Positions 45,700-59,016 of a stretch of DNA of 64,000 nt are shown piece after piece. How positions within the stretch are numbered: the stretch's first letter is position 1; every line of letters starts with the position of its first letter. The stretch is from the NCBI RefSeq assembly GCF_014805685.1, contig NC_060911.1, forward strand, positions 5,918,712 to 5,982,711. The letters run 5' to 3'. A model generated the notes under the pieces. The model saw only the letters and a program-made list of their open reading frames with translations. It was not told where the DNA came from and searched no databases. The position numbers and the translations under genes are program-made. This DNA is from Silurus meridionalis (lineage: Eukaryota > Chordata > Actinopteri > Siluriformes > Siluridae).

Positions 45700-47275
45700 C
45701 TTGATTATCCTGTTTCTCATTACTCATGTATCACTATGTAACATGAAAAGATCTCAATCTCTGGACCAATCTGTTACAATGAATCACGTTTTGTTGCAAA
45801 ATGTTAGTTTTGAGGAATGTTTTAAAATGAGAGCAGAAATAATAATTGTGTCAAAAATAAAGATGTTGTACACCCTACTTCTAACACCACCCTTTGGCCG
45901 ATATCAGCCAGTCAGGACACTTTCCATTATTGTTTTCAATAATATTTTTAGCAGAATGTTTTATGTTCTTAGATATACCTGGGTCATCTTGCATGCACAG
46001 CATGTTTAAGACCTACCCACATATTTTGCATGATACTGAAGCCATTGAGCTATTCGGGACATTCCAAAAGCGTAATCTTGCATGGATTTTAAATATGTTT
46101 CAGATCAGTGACCTGGCCAATCTCTATTCATCCTAATTTTATTGACTTTTAGCTGGAATTGTCTTGATGCTAATTCAGCCAGTAAAAAGCTGAATGCTCT
46201 TAGATGTTTTTAAAAAACCTACCTGATTTGTATGTATTAATACGATTAATTATTTCCTCAGGGTGTCAGATTGCTAAGTGTTGGCACATTTCTTTTTATT
46301 TTTGAGCCAGAGAACTTAGTACATTCCTAATTCCTAATGACAATTCATGATCTGCCCACTGAGCCCTACTGTATGTAAATTGGGCCAACAAAGTGTAAAG
46401 TTCTGATACTGCTGGTCCCAACATTTGCACCTCCATATTTGCTTTTTTTATTTTATTTTAGATAATAATGCTTTTTAGTTAATAAAATATCGCTACATAT
46501 CCCTACATTTTGCTGCACAAACATTAACATACACTGAAATGAAGACCACTGGAAACAGTTTTTGTTTTTTGCTCTTCTTGTCTTCACATGTTTCCAACGT
46601 TGGACGCTCTTTTATTTCTGAGGTATATATTTCTTTTAGCAAGAAATGGTCAAATTAAGACATTTTGGTGAATACAACCTCCTTCTTTCTGTACAAATAG
46701 CACAAAATGATTTTAGTTGGTTTCCCTGTATGTTCACGATAGCATTTTAAAACTGAAAATTGTAAAGGCTTCATCTTAAACATGGCAGGGTATAAAACCC
46801 ACCTCCATGGCAAAGAAATATTTCTCTTGTAAGGGTACATGTATAAAAAGGAATATTATATGCATACTGTATATACATAATATTACTAAAATGTTGTAGC
46901 TAGGTAGTGCTCAGATGGCTAAAGAGAGCCAGAGATTTGCCCCCTTTTTATTTTAGAAAATGCTCTTAAAAGAGCATCTAAAAGTAACACTGAGAATTGG
47001 ATCTTGGACAAGAAGAGAAATATTGACAAGATGGAACGCCACAAGGGCTTTATAAAAAAGACCAGTCAAATAATGCTGATATGGCCCTGAAGTATCAAGG
47101 GATTCAGATGGATTTCTGCCTTAGACAGGCAAAAAAGCTTCCAAAACCAGGAAGTGATGACCGGGATGTGCAGACACTAAAGACTTGGATGAATTTTGAA
47201 CTTCACATTGGTCATTAAATTATTGTGGGCTAGTGCCACTTAATATGGTGTAGTCCCTGAGATGATGCATGGAAT
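45700..47275. other. Spacer between CARD gene and casq1
   Basis: No gene recognised. The open frames of 145 and 80 residues in 45572-46136 lack domains, and the first overlaps the proposed CARD promoter antisense. This interval also contains the casq1 3' flank. Confidence 0.45.
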
Positions 47276-47858
47276 TCATTCATCATCATCATCGTCGTCA
47301 TTATTGTCGTCATCGTCATCATCATCGTCGTTATCATCGTCATCAAGGTCAATTCTGCCCGCCAGTACATCCTCAATCCAGGTATCCAGCTCATACGCAG
47401 TGGGCATGTCCTCCTCATCATCCATTTCCATCCAAACACTGTCAGCCTGTACAACATATACAGAGAGAAATTAAGAGGGACAAATCATGGAGAAAAAGAT
47501 AAACTAAAACAAGTTTTGTTTAGTCTAAAATACATTGAACAAGGGTTCTCTACCCCAGCCCTTTACCCCAGCCCTGCACAGATTCTTGCCGGTGCTATTA
47601 TTCGTTTATCCATTTCATCAATTATATATTAATTATTGGTTAGGAAAAGCTTTAAACTGTGCAGGGCAGGCAGGGGGTACTGGGGAGTGGATTTAAGAAT
47701 TTCTGGCATACATGTTTAAAAAATGTCATGCTGAGAATTAGAAGCATTCAAACCCAGAGAACTAAAGTATATAAATAAAGGAGAATTAATTATTAATATA
47801 ACCCTGCACACCATAATCAGCCAAAAGATGAAAGTTAGAAAAGTGAAAATGGGATGCT

Positions 47859-47936
<78 letters not shown>

Positions 47937-49161
47937 TCAGACAAGCAGGCAGGCTTGGAGATGCAGGGAATCACTTCAGAGACAACACTCACAAACTCTT
48001 ACAGAACACAGCTGAGCATTTCAGGCATTGGACAGGCATCTTATCACAACCCTTCAGGCAACAGTTGTTAACATAGGCGATGGTCTTACATCCTTTACAT
48101 CCACCACACCAAATTGTGGAAAGGAAAGGTCAATGCTAAAGGTGTTTTCCCAGTAGGGTACCAACTGAATAAAATAAACACAGGCAAAGATCAGATACAA
48201 GCAATGTTGAGGAACAATTAGATAGATTGACACCTTATTTAGATATGAAACATACACAGATTTATAAAAATGAAGTATTTAGTAATATCTAAGGCAATAA
48301 AAGTTAATGGAGGTTTCACTAATGTGCTGATATTACTTTATACAACAATTCATACAGTGACCATTATTCATGTTTAGTGGCCATCACTTTATTGGTTGAA
48401 TCGAAATATAATGCACTTCATAAATAATTTTACGAATATTATTATTGAAATGTTGATGTAAGAACCCCTTACAAATCCCTCACACACACTATTCACCCTC
48501 CTGCTGTTTGGTAAAAGAAACTGTGAAACAGTTCAATCATGCTCAATGACACCACACTAGCTCTGTGTGCAGGTGGCCGATGCACTGTCCTTCACTGTGC
48601 CCACTTTTTTGTTGTTCTGTTCTTTGCTAATTATTTTACTGTCTCTCACTGTTTGCATGTTTCTGTATGTCTTGTGTAGTTCTGTGTGCAGGTTTGTGTG
48701 GCCTTGTTGTTCTATGAAGCACCTTGTTTCTGCAGTTACGTTGTTTTGTCTTCCTGTGTACTGTACCTTACTTGAACTTCAGAAGGCTATAATCTAGTTT
48801 GGGGTCAGTGTTCAGCATTAGAGTTCAGCATTAGAGATTAACTGGCAGTGTAAGTTTTATGGAGATTCTCACCAGGGGGAAGTCATCGGGGTTGATCCAG
48901 ATGATGCTCAGATTAGGGTTTTCATTGTTCTCACGGGCTACCTCCTTTAGAATCTCCAGGAATTCAAAACCATCTAATTCAATTGAGAGGCAAATAATAA
49001 ACCAATGGAAACTTGTTAGCTGATGTACCTTCTCTCAAATTAGAAAATGAATACATGTGTATTTATCATAACAGTCATTTTCGTAATATGCATGTCCCCA
49101 AATTTGAAAATTGTTCTTTTCAAGTGGTAATAAAGAATAATTGATTTACTTATTAAACTTG

Positions 49162-49206
<45 letters not shown>

Positions 49207-52200
49207 AAATATCTTAACATCAACCACAAAACAACATGCATAGTGTGTAAGATGATTTAATAAAAGTGTCTATGGAACACATGTCTTTAAATTTGATCTG
49301 AAATACCACTGATCTGATTTACTAGGCCCAGAAGTCAAAGTAACAATTGCAAGTTAATAAGTCCAAAGATCAGCGATGAAACTTAAGTGGAGCCTTTCAA
49401 AATATAATTATGCACTATATGTGAACAATACATACTTCTCTAACAGGTCTCATACCTTCACCTGTTTACCTTTTACTTTACGTTTCCAGGAAAACAAAAC
49501 TGATCTGTGTTTGTTTCACAGGTAAATGTGGTAAGGACACGTAGAACAAGCAAAAACCTGATTTGCAATATTCTACTTAAAATTGTTGATATTACAATTT
49601 GTAATATTATAAGTATTTTTGTATAATAAATTGATATGAGATGCGCTCTTTATGCAATACTTCTAATTAATGCAGTATCTACTGTATGTTAAATTTTTTA
49701 TATGGTATGTTTGTCTAAAAATGTTCTTCTATAAGAACACTTCCTATACATTCTAAAAAATTAAGAAAAAATATATTATATCTTACCCACTTTAATGCCA
49801 CTTACCAGGATCAGATTCTTCAGCAAAGGCTACAATATGTTGTCCATTAATGTCATCCTCCTGTTAAAATAAAAAAAAAAAGAAAAATATATAAATACAT
49901 TAACAAGTATCTATCATAATCCAAAAATCTATTTTAAACAGATACATTATCTGCTTAAATGAGCCATTACCGTGAATATAATAGACAAGAAGCATAATAT
50001 GTGCTTGTTTTAAAGCTTACCCAGGTCTCATACATGCTGTGAGGTTCTAGTTTTCTTAGAGTTGGCCTAAAGAACATAGAAGTAACCACTTAGAGCTAGT
50101 TTAAATACTACATTTAAAAAAATGAATGGGCCAAATAATACATCATATCCACCTCAGTTTAGTAAAGCATATAAAGCAGGTTAAACTTTGTAAAATGTAA
50201 ACATTCCAATAGCACAATAAGGAGCTAGGTCTATTCCCATAAAATAATGGTATTCAGTATAATCCTGTTATTTAATCCTGCGTTCTCATATTCTAAAGAA
50301 AACATCTGTTGTGAGACTTTACCTTTTGTGATTATCAATGAAGTCAATGAGCTCAGCCTTGGTGTAAGGTTTCCCTGGGATTAGCGTAGGCACATTCATG
50401 AAAGGCTCATAAAAAACCACCTCATTCAGATCCAGTTTAAGTTTTTGGGCAATCTGTGCAGATGCAAATCAAATCAAATTTTATTTGTCACATACACATA
50501 CATACAGGGTACGACATGCAGTAAAATGCTTTTTACGACGGTCCGGCATGAGGGAATAAGATGGGGAGATAAATAAAACAAAGAAAAAGAAGGCAGATAA
50601 ATAAAGTATAAAAACTATATAAAATATAAGAATATATAAAGATATATATGAGATATATATGAGAAAAAAAAATGGTGCAGTAGTGAGGACAGTGAGAAAT
50701 GCAGTTCGAATTACACTGAATTACACTGTACACTCGAATTACACTGTACACTCGAATTACACTGTACACTCGAATTACACTGTACACTGTAGATTAGGGA
50801 TCGCCCACCTTTCTGTGAGTGAAGGCTCCCTAAAGTTATAAAATGATCTAGTGGGCTACATGTTTGATAGGCTCAAAATCATGAGCATATATTAATTATG
50901 TATATTTATATTTAAATATCTATTAATATTTTATAAGGTCTCATAATTTTTGTAATTATATATAGTGAAAAAATTATAATTTTTTTTTAAAGATTTTAAG
51001 AAAATTGAAAGAAAATAATTTATTCAAATGAAAGCTTTTTACAGAATGTACTTGTCAGGTGACTCACAGATTTCATGCAGTGTACCAGGTGCCCACAGGC
51101 AACATTTTGGAAGCCACTGGTTTAGCTATAGGACCTAAAAATTTACATATAGTAGATTCTTTTTCTTTGTTGACAGTGTGTTCTAAATTATAACATACAT
51201 GAACTAGATGAACTAGTCTAGTGAGCTTATAGGAACGGCAGTGAAATGAGTTTCATTTCATGCATAAGTTTTGTTTTCTTTAATAACAGCTGTCAGCTAA
51301 AAGTTTGGGTTTGTCCTTTTTGGACAGAATTCAGGTCATTTATGTGTTGGTTTAGGCTGGGATTCAGATTGTTTAATCAGTGATCAAACTATCAAAAACA
51401 TTAATAAAAAATACTTCCATTACTTTAACTGAACAACACAAAATAGCAAATTAACTGCCTGTTTCAGAAATTATGATTAGTTGCTTCTAATACAGACTTC
51501 ATATTTCAACTCTTAGATTTTAATAATAGCTCTCACATTTGAATATTTTGAGGAATGTATCTTGTATTATAATAAACAATGTTAAAGAGCTTATATTTTA
51601 ATATGATGGGAAGAAGCAATTCAACTTTAAGGCTGTTGCCCTTCTGTTCATATACACAATTTTTCAACCTCTCTACTGCCTCCCAGTGGAACAAGACATT
51701 ATAGGACCGTCACATATATTTAGGTGGTGTACCATTCTCAGTGAACTGCTATGACATCTAAAGTGGCACTGGTATGGTAGTAGCATCTGGAAGGTTATTG
51801 TACTGGTATTAGATTGGGAACTGGAATGATGGGAATAGCAGTGATGCTGTGTGTCTTTTTCTGACATCTGATTTCACATAAATACTGAACCTCAAAATAA
51901 AAAAATATTAATAAATGAACTGAACTTAAATTAAACTCTTAAAATTTAATATCATTAATTCACTAAGAAAAACTCTAAATACAGCAACAGTAACCAATGT
52001 TAGTAAAGAAATAAATTATTACAGAAAATTGTATGGTTTTCACCACAAACTCTATTTCAAACCATCAGCTAATAAGCAATCACATTGTGCCTATTATAGA
52101 GTATCTTAGTTTATATCATTAAATCATTATCGTCCAATAAAAGAAAAACATTGTGGATACCACTATGTCATCTACAAATTGCCAAAGGTGCTCTATTGGT

Positions 52201-55200
52201 CCTTAATGCTATCCACAAGACATAACAATCCACCAATGGAAGGCAAATAATCACCAACATTGAAAAGAAAATCCATTAAAATTTTCACTAAAATAAATTA
52301 TATTCCTACCGTAGCAATTTACCATTTAAAATTTTATAAAAGTTTAGATTTTTATTTAATCACTATTCCTATTGTGGTACCTTACTGCTGATATAGTAGG
52401 TAGTAGATGGTTAAGGTACTATAGTAGAAATTATTTAAGTACTTTCCAAAATGTTATTTGGAAATAATTTTAGTACCGTTGAGTATTAACGAAAAATGTT
52501 GTTAAAAATTTCACTGCACTGGAATGTTTGGGTTTTGCTTACTTGTATATTAAAAGTGGCAAAAAACTTGACAAAGGGATGAAACTCTTCAGCGGCATCA
52601 TCATATTCAATAAAGTCTGAAACAGGAAGAATACTTGGGATATAGAAACATCTACATACATTAACAAACACTGGCTTTATGGATTGTGTAAATGAATAAC
52701 AGTCACATGTTTTAACGAAAAAAAGACCTGAGTATAAGACAGCTCAGGAAATACTTACGTCGGGAATGGTCCTCCTTAAAGTATCCCACCAACTTGATAT
52801 CCTCAACAAGGCTAAATAAGCCTCTTAGCTCTGCTTCGTTGTCAATGATCTCCACCGGATCCTCAATAACCTGAGAGGACAGAGAACAATACATCAATCA
52901 GTATTCAATAAAGATTTGAAAAGCATTTACATTCACATGACTTGTACATGGTTTTATCACATGGTCAGAATATTTGCTTGCGGCAGGGAATAAAGCATGG
53001 CAATGTTAATTAATACATGAAAACTGTACTTCACAGGACTTAGAAGTAAAATAGTTCATCGAGAAGTTGCTAGAAGCTAGTCACAATGAGTCAGGTCTAA
53101 AAAAAAAAAGCATAAAATAAATAAAGTTCAATGAAATACATCAGGGTACAAAATATGGTCCTGGAGTGCAGTTCCCTCAGCCACTTCACCCTTACAGTAC
53201 ATGTCATGTCACATGATCTCTGCACCTAAATCACTTGTCTTATAATTAGCACTTTTCAAAGCACTCATTTTCTTATATTTGTCTTCCACAATTGTTGTTA
53301 TTCTTTACAATCCTTGTTTTTTATGATTATTAGTTTCTTTGTATGTTTGTTTTGTTCTCTTTGTCTTGGTGGTCCATGTTTGACTTCTTATTAAAATGAC
53401 CTGCACTTACAACCACTTCCAACTAATTCCTCATTACATGGCACAGGGTATGCTAGGAAAATACTACACCATGGTGGGTTTCACGGCTAAAACTGAAGTG
53501 GGAAGTTCAGTAGTTCCCAAAAACATGTTTCAATGATTTTATTCCAAAGCAATTAACAACACCACTTTTACAGTTATGTTTAATGTTGTCTAACCCCAAT
53601 GAGATAAGACAGTTCCATTATCACAAAAGTTACATTTTCAGTCAATAATGTGAATTCTGACCAATCAGAATCAACAATGTTGTGGTTTAAATGCAGATTT
53701 ATTCTTTGGCCATACAGTATTATAATACAGTATTATGGTGTATGCTGAGATAGCATGACTCACATCATAGAGGAATTCTACCAGTGTCTCTGCAGCCATC
53801 TCGCCATCGTATTCAATGATCTCGTCATCAGCGAAGATATAAATGCTGTCAACTTCATCCAAACCTGTCGAAAATCAAGCGAATAGTTAGTAGCAGAATT
53901 ATGATTTACACAAAAACAATACTGGAAGCATGGTGTGCACTTTTCAAGCAAATAAAAACATCTATAAATGAAGTCAAATATGACCAGAGATTCAATTCAA
54001 AGGAAATGCTCTAAAAGGAAGGTTCAGCATATACTGTAATTCAGTTCCATTTACCACAACATCTACTTTCAATCCTGTGGAACACTTTATTGGTACCAAC
54101 ACTAAGCTGACAGTTAAGATCTTGTATGTCTGAAATGGCATTGTGCAGTATGTCGTTTATTGATCTGTGTTTCAACACCAGGCTTCCTATACCCTGCTAT
54201 ATCCTGCTTTGCTTGCTAATACTTTCAAAGTAAGAAAAATATTTGGCCTGTGTGATGTGATTGGGGTACATGATCACCTGGGTACAGTGGATATAATGTA
54301 TATGTTCTCTCCTCTCAAGTCAATTTTCTATTTTCCTCACATAATTTACATTCAGTTGACCTATTCTGTAATTCAATTTCAGAGTTTGGCCTTCTCAGGT
54401 GATGTGAGTCATGTCCAAAAGTAATTGTTTTGGCATTTACCCATTTATTTCATTTAAATTACATTAGTCATTTGGAGATGCCCTTATCCAGAGCAACCTA
54501 CAGTTCTCTCATTGATACAGCTGAGCAATTAAGGGATAAGGGCCTTGCTCAAGGGTCCTCAGTGGAAGCTTAATAGTGCTGGAATTTAAACCTGTGACCA
54601 TCTGAGCAGAAGTCCAACATTGTGTGCATGAAGCTACTGTACCACTTCAGTCCTGTGAGTTTTATTGTACCTTTCATGGAACTTGCCTTTTATTACTGCA
54701 TCCATCATGAGTGAAAAAAACCCAGTTTTCCCAAACGTTCGCAAAAACTAAAAACATTTTTGTTTTTAAAGAATAAAACAATATTTGCTACGAAGCTTAT
54801 TATAAATCTTCTCAATCAACAGTACAGGGATAATCATATTTCTCTGAGGAATCCCAACATGTGACTGAGTTACAAGTTTATAATGGAAAACAAGCTTTTC
54901 ATTTGAGAGTTGTCTTACTTTCAATAGCAAGACTTAATGTGCTGCCTGTCCTGCCCTGGAGACATGCTCTACTGACAAGTAGGATAAGAATAAGAATATA
55001 ATAACATTAAGAGGAATGCAATAAGGTGCTTGACATTTACACACAGTCACTGTAGCTGAGTTGATTACATTTTAGATTATGTTCTAGCACAGGGGTTCTT
55101 AAACCAGTCTTAGGGCTCAGCAGACTTTTTAATGTGTGAATTAAAATAGTTAAACTAGAGCAGAAACTGAGCTGTCTTGCACAACCTAGGCACTGGTTTG

Positions 55201-56257
55201 AAAACCATTGTTTTACAGTAATGTTTCTGTTTCACAGATTTGTCATCATTGTTTTAATTCACTCTTCATACATAATAATTTATAACCTATTGTGCCTCAA
55301 ATCCTAGATAACCTATTAAATAGTTAACACACTGCTCTCTCTGGCTTGTGGTTCACCTCTAGACATGCTGTGTTGATTTAGTCAGCCACTAGAGGGTAGT
55401 ATACTGCTTTAAGTTTAATTAGAAAATCAATATGACAAATGTCCATATGATAAATTTGCTTGTATCAAATTATGAAGTGTTAGATAGTACCGCATAAACG
55501 GCCTGAAGAACCATGAAGTTACAGAGCAACTCGAACTATGAGGATGGAGTTGGACTATAATTAATACACATAGCCTTTTACAATGACTTCTACAATTCTG
55601 CATTTAAGTGCTCATCCCTGAACAGCGCATCTCAACTAACGTGGCCCATATGAGGATGTGGATGGGAGGATGAGGGTGAGGATGGGTCCCCTTCTGAGGC
55701 TGGTTCCTCTTAACGTTTCGTCCTCATACTATTTGAAAGAAGTTTTCCTTGCCACTGTTGCCAGCGGCATTTTTCAAACTACTTATGAGTTGTTTTAAGA
55801 CAATGACCATTGTTAAAAGCACTGAATTTAATTAAAATGTTCCTGAATTGAAATAGTGCAGAATCATAAAATCTTGAATATTCTTTCGAAATTTACTGGT
55901 TAAAAAAAGACGTAATGACTAAATAAGAACCACAGGTTTCTGGTTGTAACACTTCAAAAAATTGAAACAGCATTTCAAGGTAATAAACACTTATACAAGG
56001 CCCAAAATGACACTTTAATTTTGGGAAATGTTCAAGAGTGCTTTCTTTAATATCGTTGTTATTGTTTATATCCACCCTGAGGAAAAAAGGGTATAAGCGA
56101 ATACTTAAATGGATAATGGTATAATTGTGTTGGGATTTTGTGGATCAGGTAGGGGCACATTACCCAAGTTCTTGGCAACATCAACATTCTTTTTCGCATC
56201 TACCAGTCCGAATCCAATATCCTCATCATTGAAGTCATCAAGCACCTGGGCGGCAAG
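47276..56257 (-). CDS. Calsequestrin-1 (skeletal type), exons 2 to last; 5' exon missing
   Basis: Ten minus-strand exons: 56257-56164, 53864-53764, 52870-52759, 52616-52543, 50453-50323, 50066-50021, 49860-49806, 48973-48873, 48164-48090 and 47446-47276. They join in frame to 960 nt, 319 residues plus stop. Calsequestrin is the high-capacity calcium-binding protein of the sarcoplasmic reticulum lumen, three thioredoxin-like domains followed by an acidic tail. Signatures in order: [96 protein letters not shown] and [19 protein letters not shown]. The tail after residue DL is almost pure Asp with three Asn. MEMDDEED favours CASQ1 over CASQ2. Human CASQ1 is about 396 residues, so about 80 N-terminal residues (signal peptide and start of domain I) are missing. 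No matching exon was found up to 64000. Confidence 0.93.
47861..47933. repeat. (GA)n microsatellite
   Basis: About 35 GA units in the last casq1 intron. The Ser-Leu run of an overlapping minus frame is an artefact. Confidence 0.95.
49165..49204. repeat. (GT)n microsatellite
   Basis: About 20 GT units in a casq1 intron. Confidence 0.95.
50466..50660. repeat. Fish interspersed repeat in casq1 intron
   Basis: 'caaatcaaatcaaattttat', 'ttgtcacatacacatacat', 'gggtacgacatgcagtaaaa' and 'gacggtccggcat' are phrases from a widespread teleost repeat. It starts 13 bp upstream of a casq1 exon, next to that exon's acceptor. Confidence 0.6.
50702..50789. repeat. 18-bp minisatellite
   Basis: Four to five copies of CACTGTACACTCGAATTA or a close variant, directly behind the preceding repeat. 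It makes the NYTVHS and VIRVYS peptide repeats seen in overlapping frames. Confidence 0.9.
50830..52540. other. casq1 intron, unassigned
   Basis: A 2.1-kb intron between exons at 50453 and 52543, AT-rich. I see no gene, exon or nameable repeat in this part. Confidence 0.45.
54440..54655. repeat. Teleost interspersed repeat fragment
   Basis: 'tagtcatttggagatgccctt', 'atccagagcaacctacag', 'gggccttgctcaagggtcc' and 'cctgtgaccatctgagca' match a very common fish repeat, here decayed. Confidence 0.6.
55600..55830. repeat. Teleost interspersed repeat fragment
   Basis: 'gggtccccttctgaggctgg', 'ttcctcttaacgtttcgtcc' and 'ttttccttgccactgttgcc'. Same family as the pieces at about 13030-13240 and, inverted, 41102-41497. 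Confidence 0.55.
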
Positions 56258-57512
56258 CTACACAGAAAACAGAGAGTTAATGTAGCATTGACACATGGCC
56301 AGATCCTCACACAAACAGAAGGTGACAAACATACCACTGACAACTAATATATGGAACCCGGTCTCCTAGTGAAACATCTTATTTTTGTAAGTTTCTCTAG
56401 AAATATTTAACTGCAAACAGTTTTTTTCATTCATAATTTCAAATGCTTTTAAAGCCAATATAATTTTTCACATAATACATATTCACAAAGCCTGATGGTA
56501 GCATTTGTCAATCACGACACATGCCCCGCAGCCACTATAAAGACAAAACACACAATTTCACCTATACATAATAATATGCTCCTTCTCAAACACCAGAGTG
56601 AGTCCATGCTGAAGAACATTTAAACTATACATTTCTCCAATGTAGAATTCATTGAGGCATATACAGTCTGCCTGCACTGTAAAATTAGAGCCATTAATGA
56701 ACAGCTGCTCTGACCAATACCAGAGCCTCTTTAGCAAAGCTGACTGTTCACATGGTTGTGGGATGAGACAAGGGATAAATGTGTAGCGTGTGAAAAGTAG
56801 ACACGCATAGGCGGGTATGTAGATGCAATAAATGTAGCATCCTGTATCAAAATCATCTTCATCCTAGCAACATTTGTATTTATTTTTAATTATATTGCAG
56901 AAGTGCTTACTTATCTAAAGCCTCTTTTCGAATGCAAATCTCCTAAACATGTTCAGTGTGACACTATTCTTTACTCAATACAGCTAAATAAATCGTTGAA
57001 TCAGAAGACCAGGGTTATAAAAACAAAAACAAATCTGATCATGTTTAAATTCTTTGGTTGAAATTTGGATTGTTTGCATGACTCAGTTTAAAAAGGTTGT
57101 GCTAGTTAATGTTAGGGTTAGACGTGAGGTTAGTGATTAAACTGTATGTAATTCTTAAAATATGCTCTTGTTTATTTGAATGTCTGGCAAATGATTTAAG
57201 ATTTTAAGTAAAGTATATTGTTTTAGTTTGTTAAATAGATGTCGTGTCACACATTTATATTTTAAGTTTGTCGTTTGCTAAATTAGTAGAATGTCAAAGC
57301 AAACATCTGGCCATGTTACATAGTAAGCACAAAGTCTTTGTGAATGTGAATAGAAATGTTTCTAATGTCTAAAAAATGCAGAGCTTTATCTCTGACTGTT
57401 ACAATGCACTGACACTGGAGACTTCTTAGAAAACCTCACTAGATCAATAATTGCACATGCTTTTATTCCATCTATATGGATCACTCAATTTAAAATCCCC
57501 TCTGTAACTTAC

Positions 57513-58310
57513 AGTATCTCAGAAAAATGAGTACACCCATCACATTTCAGACAACGATTTTAGAATACATTCTAAAGGGACCATATTATAGAAACGATGT
57601 CAATGTCAAATGAGTTGTCAATGTGCAGCTTGTCTAGTGGTATACATTTACTGTCCTCTAAATAACTCAACATAAAGCCATTATTGTCAAAATAAGTGAT
57701 AACAGCTGTATGTCCTTTAACAATGCAAAGCCACATGCCCTATCATCATGTTCATGTTTTTGTCCGCTTAACAAGACCATACAATTTTATGTATATTGTT
57801 ATAGAGCAGTTAAAATGTGGTGCTTAAATAACATAATAACGACCCCAAACACACTGCCAACTGCCTTGCTGAGGAAGCTCAAGGTGAAGGTGATGGAAAG
57901 GCCAAGTATGTCTCCAGACCTGAACCCTATTAAGCACCTGTGTGGCATCCTCAAGCAGAACGTGGAGAAGCCCTATGGTGTCATTATTGAGAAGTGGATG
58001 AGGATCCCAGGAACAGCCTGTGTAGCTCTGGTGAATTCCAGGCCAGGAGGATTAAGGCAGTGCTGGATAACAATAGTGCACAAAATATTGACAGTTTTGA
58101 CATGTTTATTAGGGTGTACTCACATTTTGTCAATAATGGCTGTATGTTGAGTTATTTTTAGAGGACAGTAAATCTGTACTGCTATACAAGCTGCACATTG
58201 ACTACTCTAAACTATATCCAAGTTTTATTTCTATAGTTTTGTCCTTTGTGAACATACAGTAAAATGGATGCTGAAAATGTGAGGGGTGTACTCACTTTTG
58301 TGAGATACTG
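57513..58310 (+). mobile_element. Deleted Tc1-like transposon
   Basis: Left end 'cagtatctcagaaaaatgag' + 'tacacccatcacattt' (57513-57548), and the same sequence inverted at the right ('gaggggtgtactcac', 'ttttgtgagatactg', about 58280-58310). Inner inverted copies ('actgtcctctaaataactca' and its complement near 58150) give the long-repeat arrangement seen in many Tc1 elements. Between them is a plus-strand transposase C-terminus, 'SPDLNPIKHLCGILKQ', of the DDE domain. Only about 800 bp remain, so it cannot move itself. It lies upstream of casq1 exon 2, probably in intron 1. Confidence 0.85.
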
Positions 58311-58495
58311 GAAAGCACGTTGACACAAATGTGTAATTTTGCTTGCATTTGGAATTTCTATATGAGCCATGCTGTTATAGAACACTTTCTGATCAGTCAG
58401 GATTGAGAAATTCTGTATCACTGTAGTCGAATTCATATTAAACTGCTACCAATATATCCATCACAAACTACTGGTAGTGTGGCAAAATAAGATAG

Positions 58496-58670
58496 ATAGA
58501 TGGATGAATGGATTAATGGATGGATGGATGGATGGATGGATGGATGGTGATGGATGGTGATGGATGGATAGATGAATGAATTATTGATTGGATAGATGGA
58601 TGGATGGATGGATGGATGGATGGATGGATTTATTGAATGGATGGACAGATGATGGCAGACATGGATGGAT
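58496..58670. repeat. (ATGG)n array
   Basis: Imperfect GGAT/GATG tetranucleotide repeat. The His-Pro-Ser-Ile runs of the overlapping minus-strand frame (58433-58981) come from it. Confidence 0.9.
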
Positions 58671-58983
58671 TTATTGGTTAACAGTGACACATTCTGGCTT
58701 CTTTTTTCATGACATTCCAGAAAGCCACAATTAAAAAAATCTACAATAGCATCGCTCTCCGTTTCCTTCCATATTTCACAAATATAGAATAGATCAGAAA
58801 GTACCTGAACAGATGAAAGTAGTCCAAATAAAGCATTCCTAGACAGAAAGGAAGGATGCCATTCAGATTTTTTTTTTTTTTTCAGATTAGGCTTTAGTGA
58901 TTGGCCAAGCTTTAAGTAAAAAAATCTGAGAAATTTGGAAAAAGGAAAAGGAGAAGGAGAACAGGATGAGGGCCTGGACATAC

Positions 58984-59016
58984 CTGGTAGGTGAGGGCAG
59001 CAGGGCTTGTTAGCAA
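58984..59016 (-). other. Possible 33-nt in-frame microexon of casq1
   Basis: The minus strand reads cttctctctgcag | 33 nt | gtatgt, a strong acceptor and donor around an open 11-codon block ([11 protein letters not shown] in phase 0). Casq1 exon 2 also starts in phase 0, so including it would keep frame. I know of no such insert in calsequestrin. It may be a chance or cryptic exon. Confidence 0.25.

Noticed and set aside
45572..46009. A 145-residue plus-strand open frame
   Set aside because: No domain, no splice context, and it overlaps the proposed CARD gene promoter and first exon antisense.
47262..47502. Plus-strand Ser-rich and His-rich frames
   Set aside because: They are the complement of the Asp-rich casq1 tail.
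58433..58981. A 182-residue minus-strand open frame with HPSI repeats
   Set aside because: The repeats come from the ATGG tetranucleotide array. The flanks look like intron sequence.
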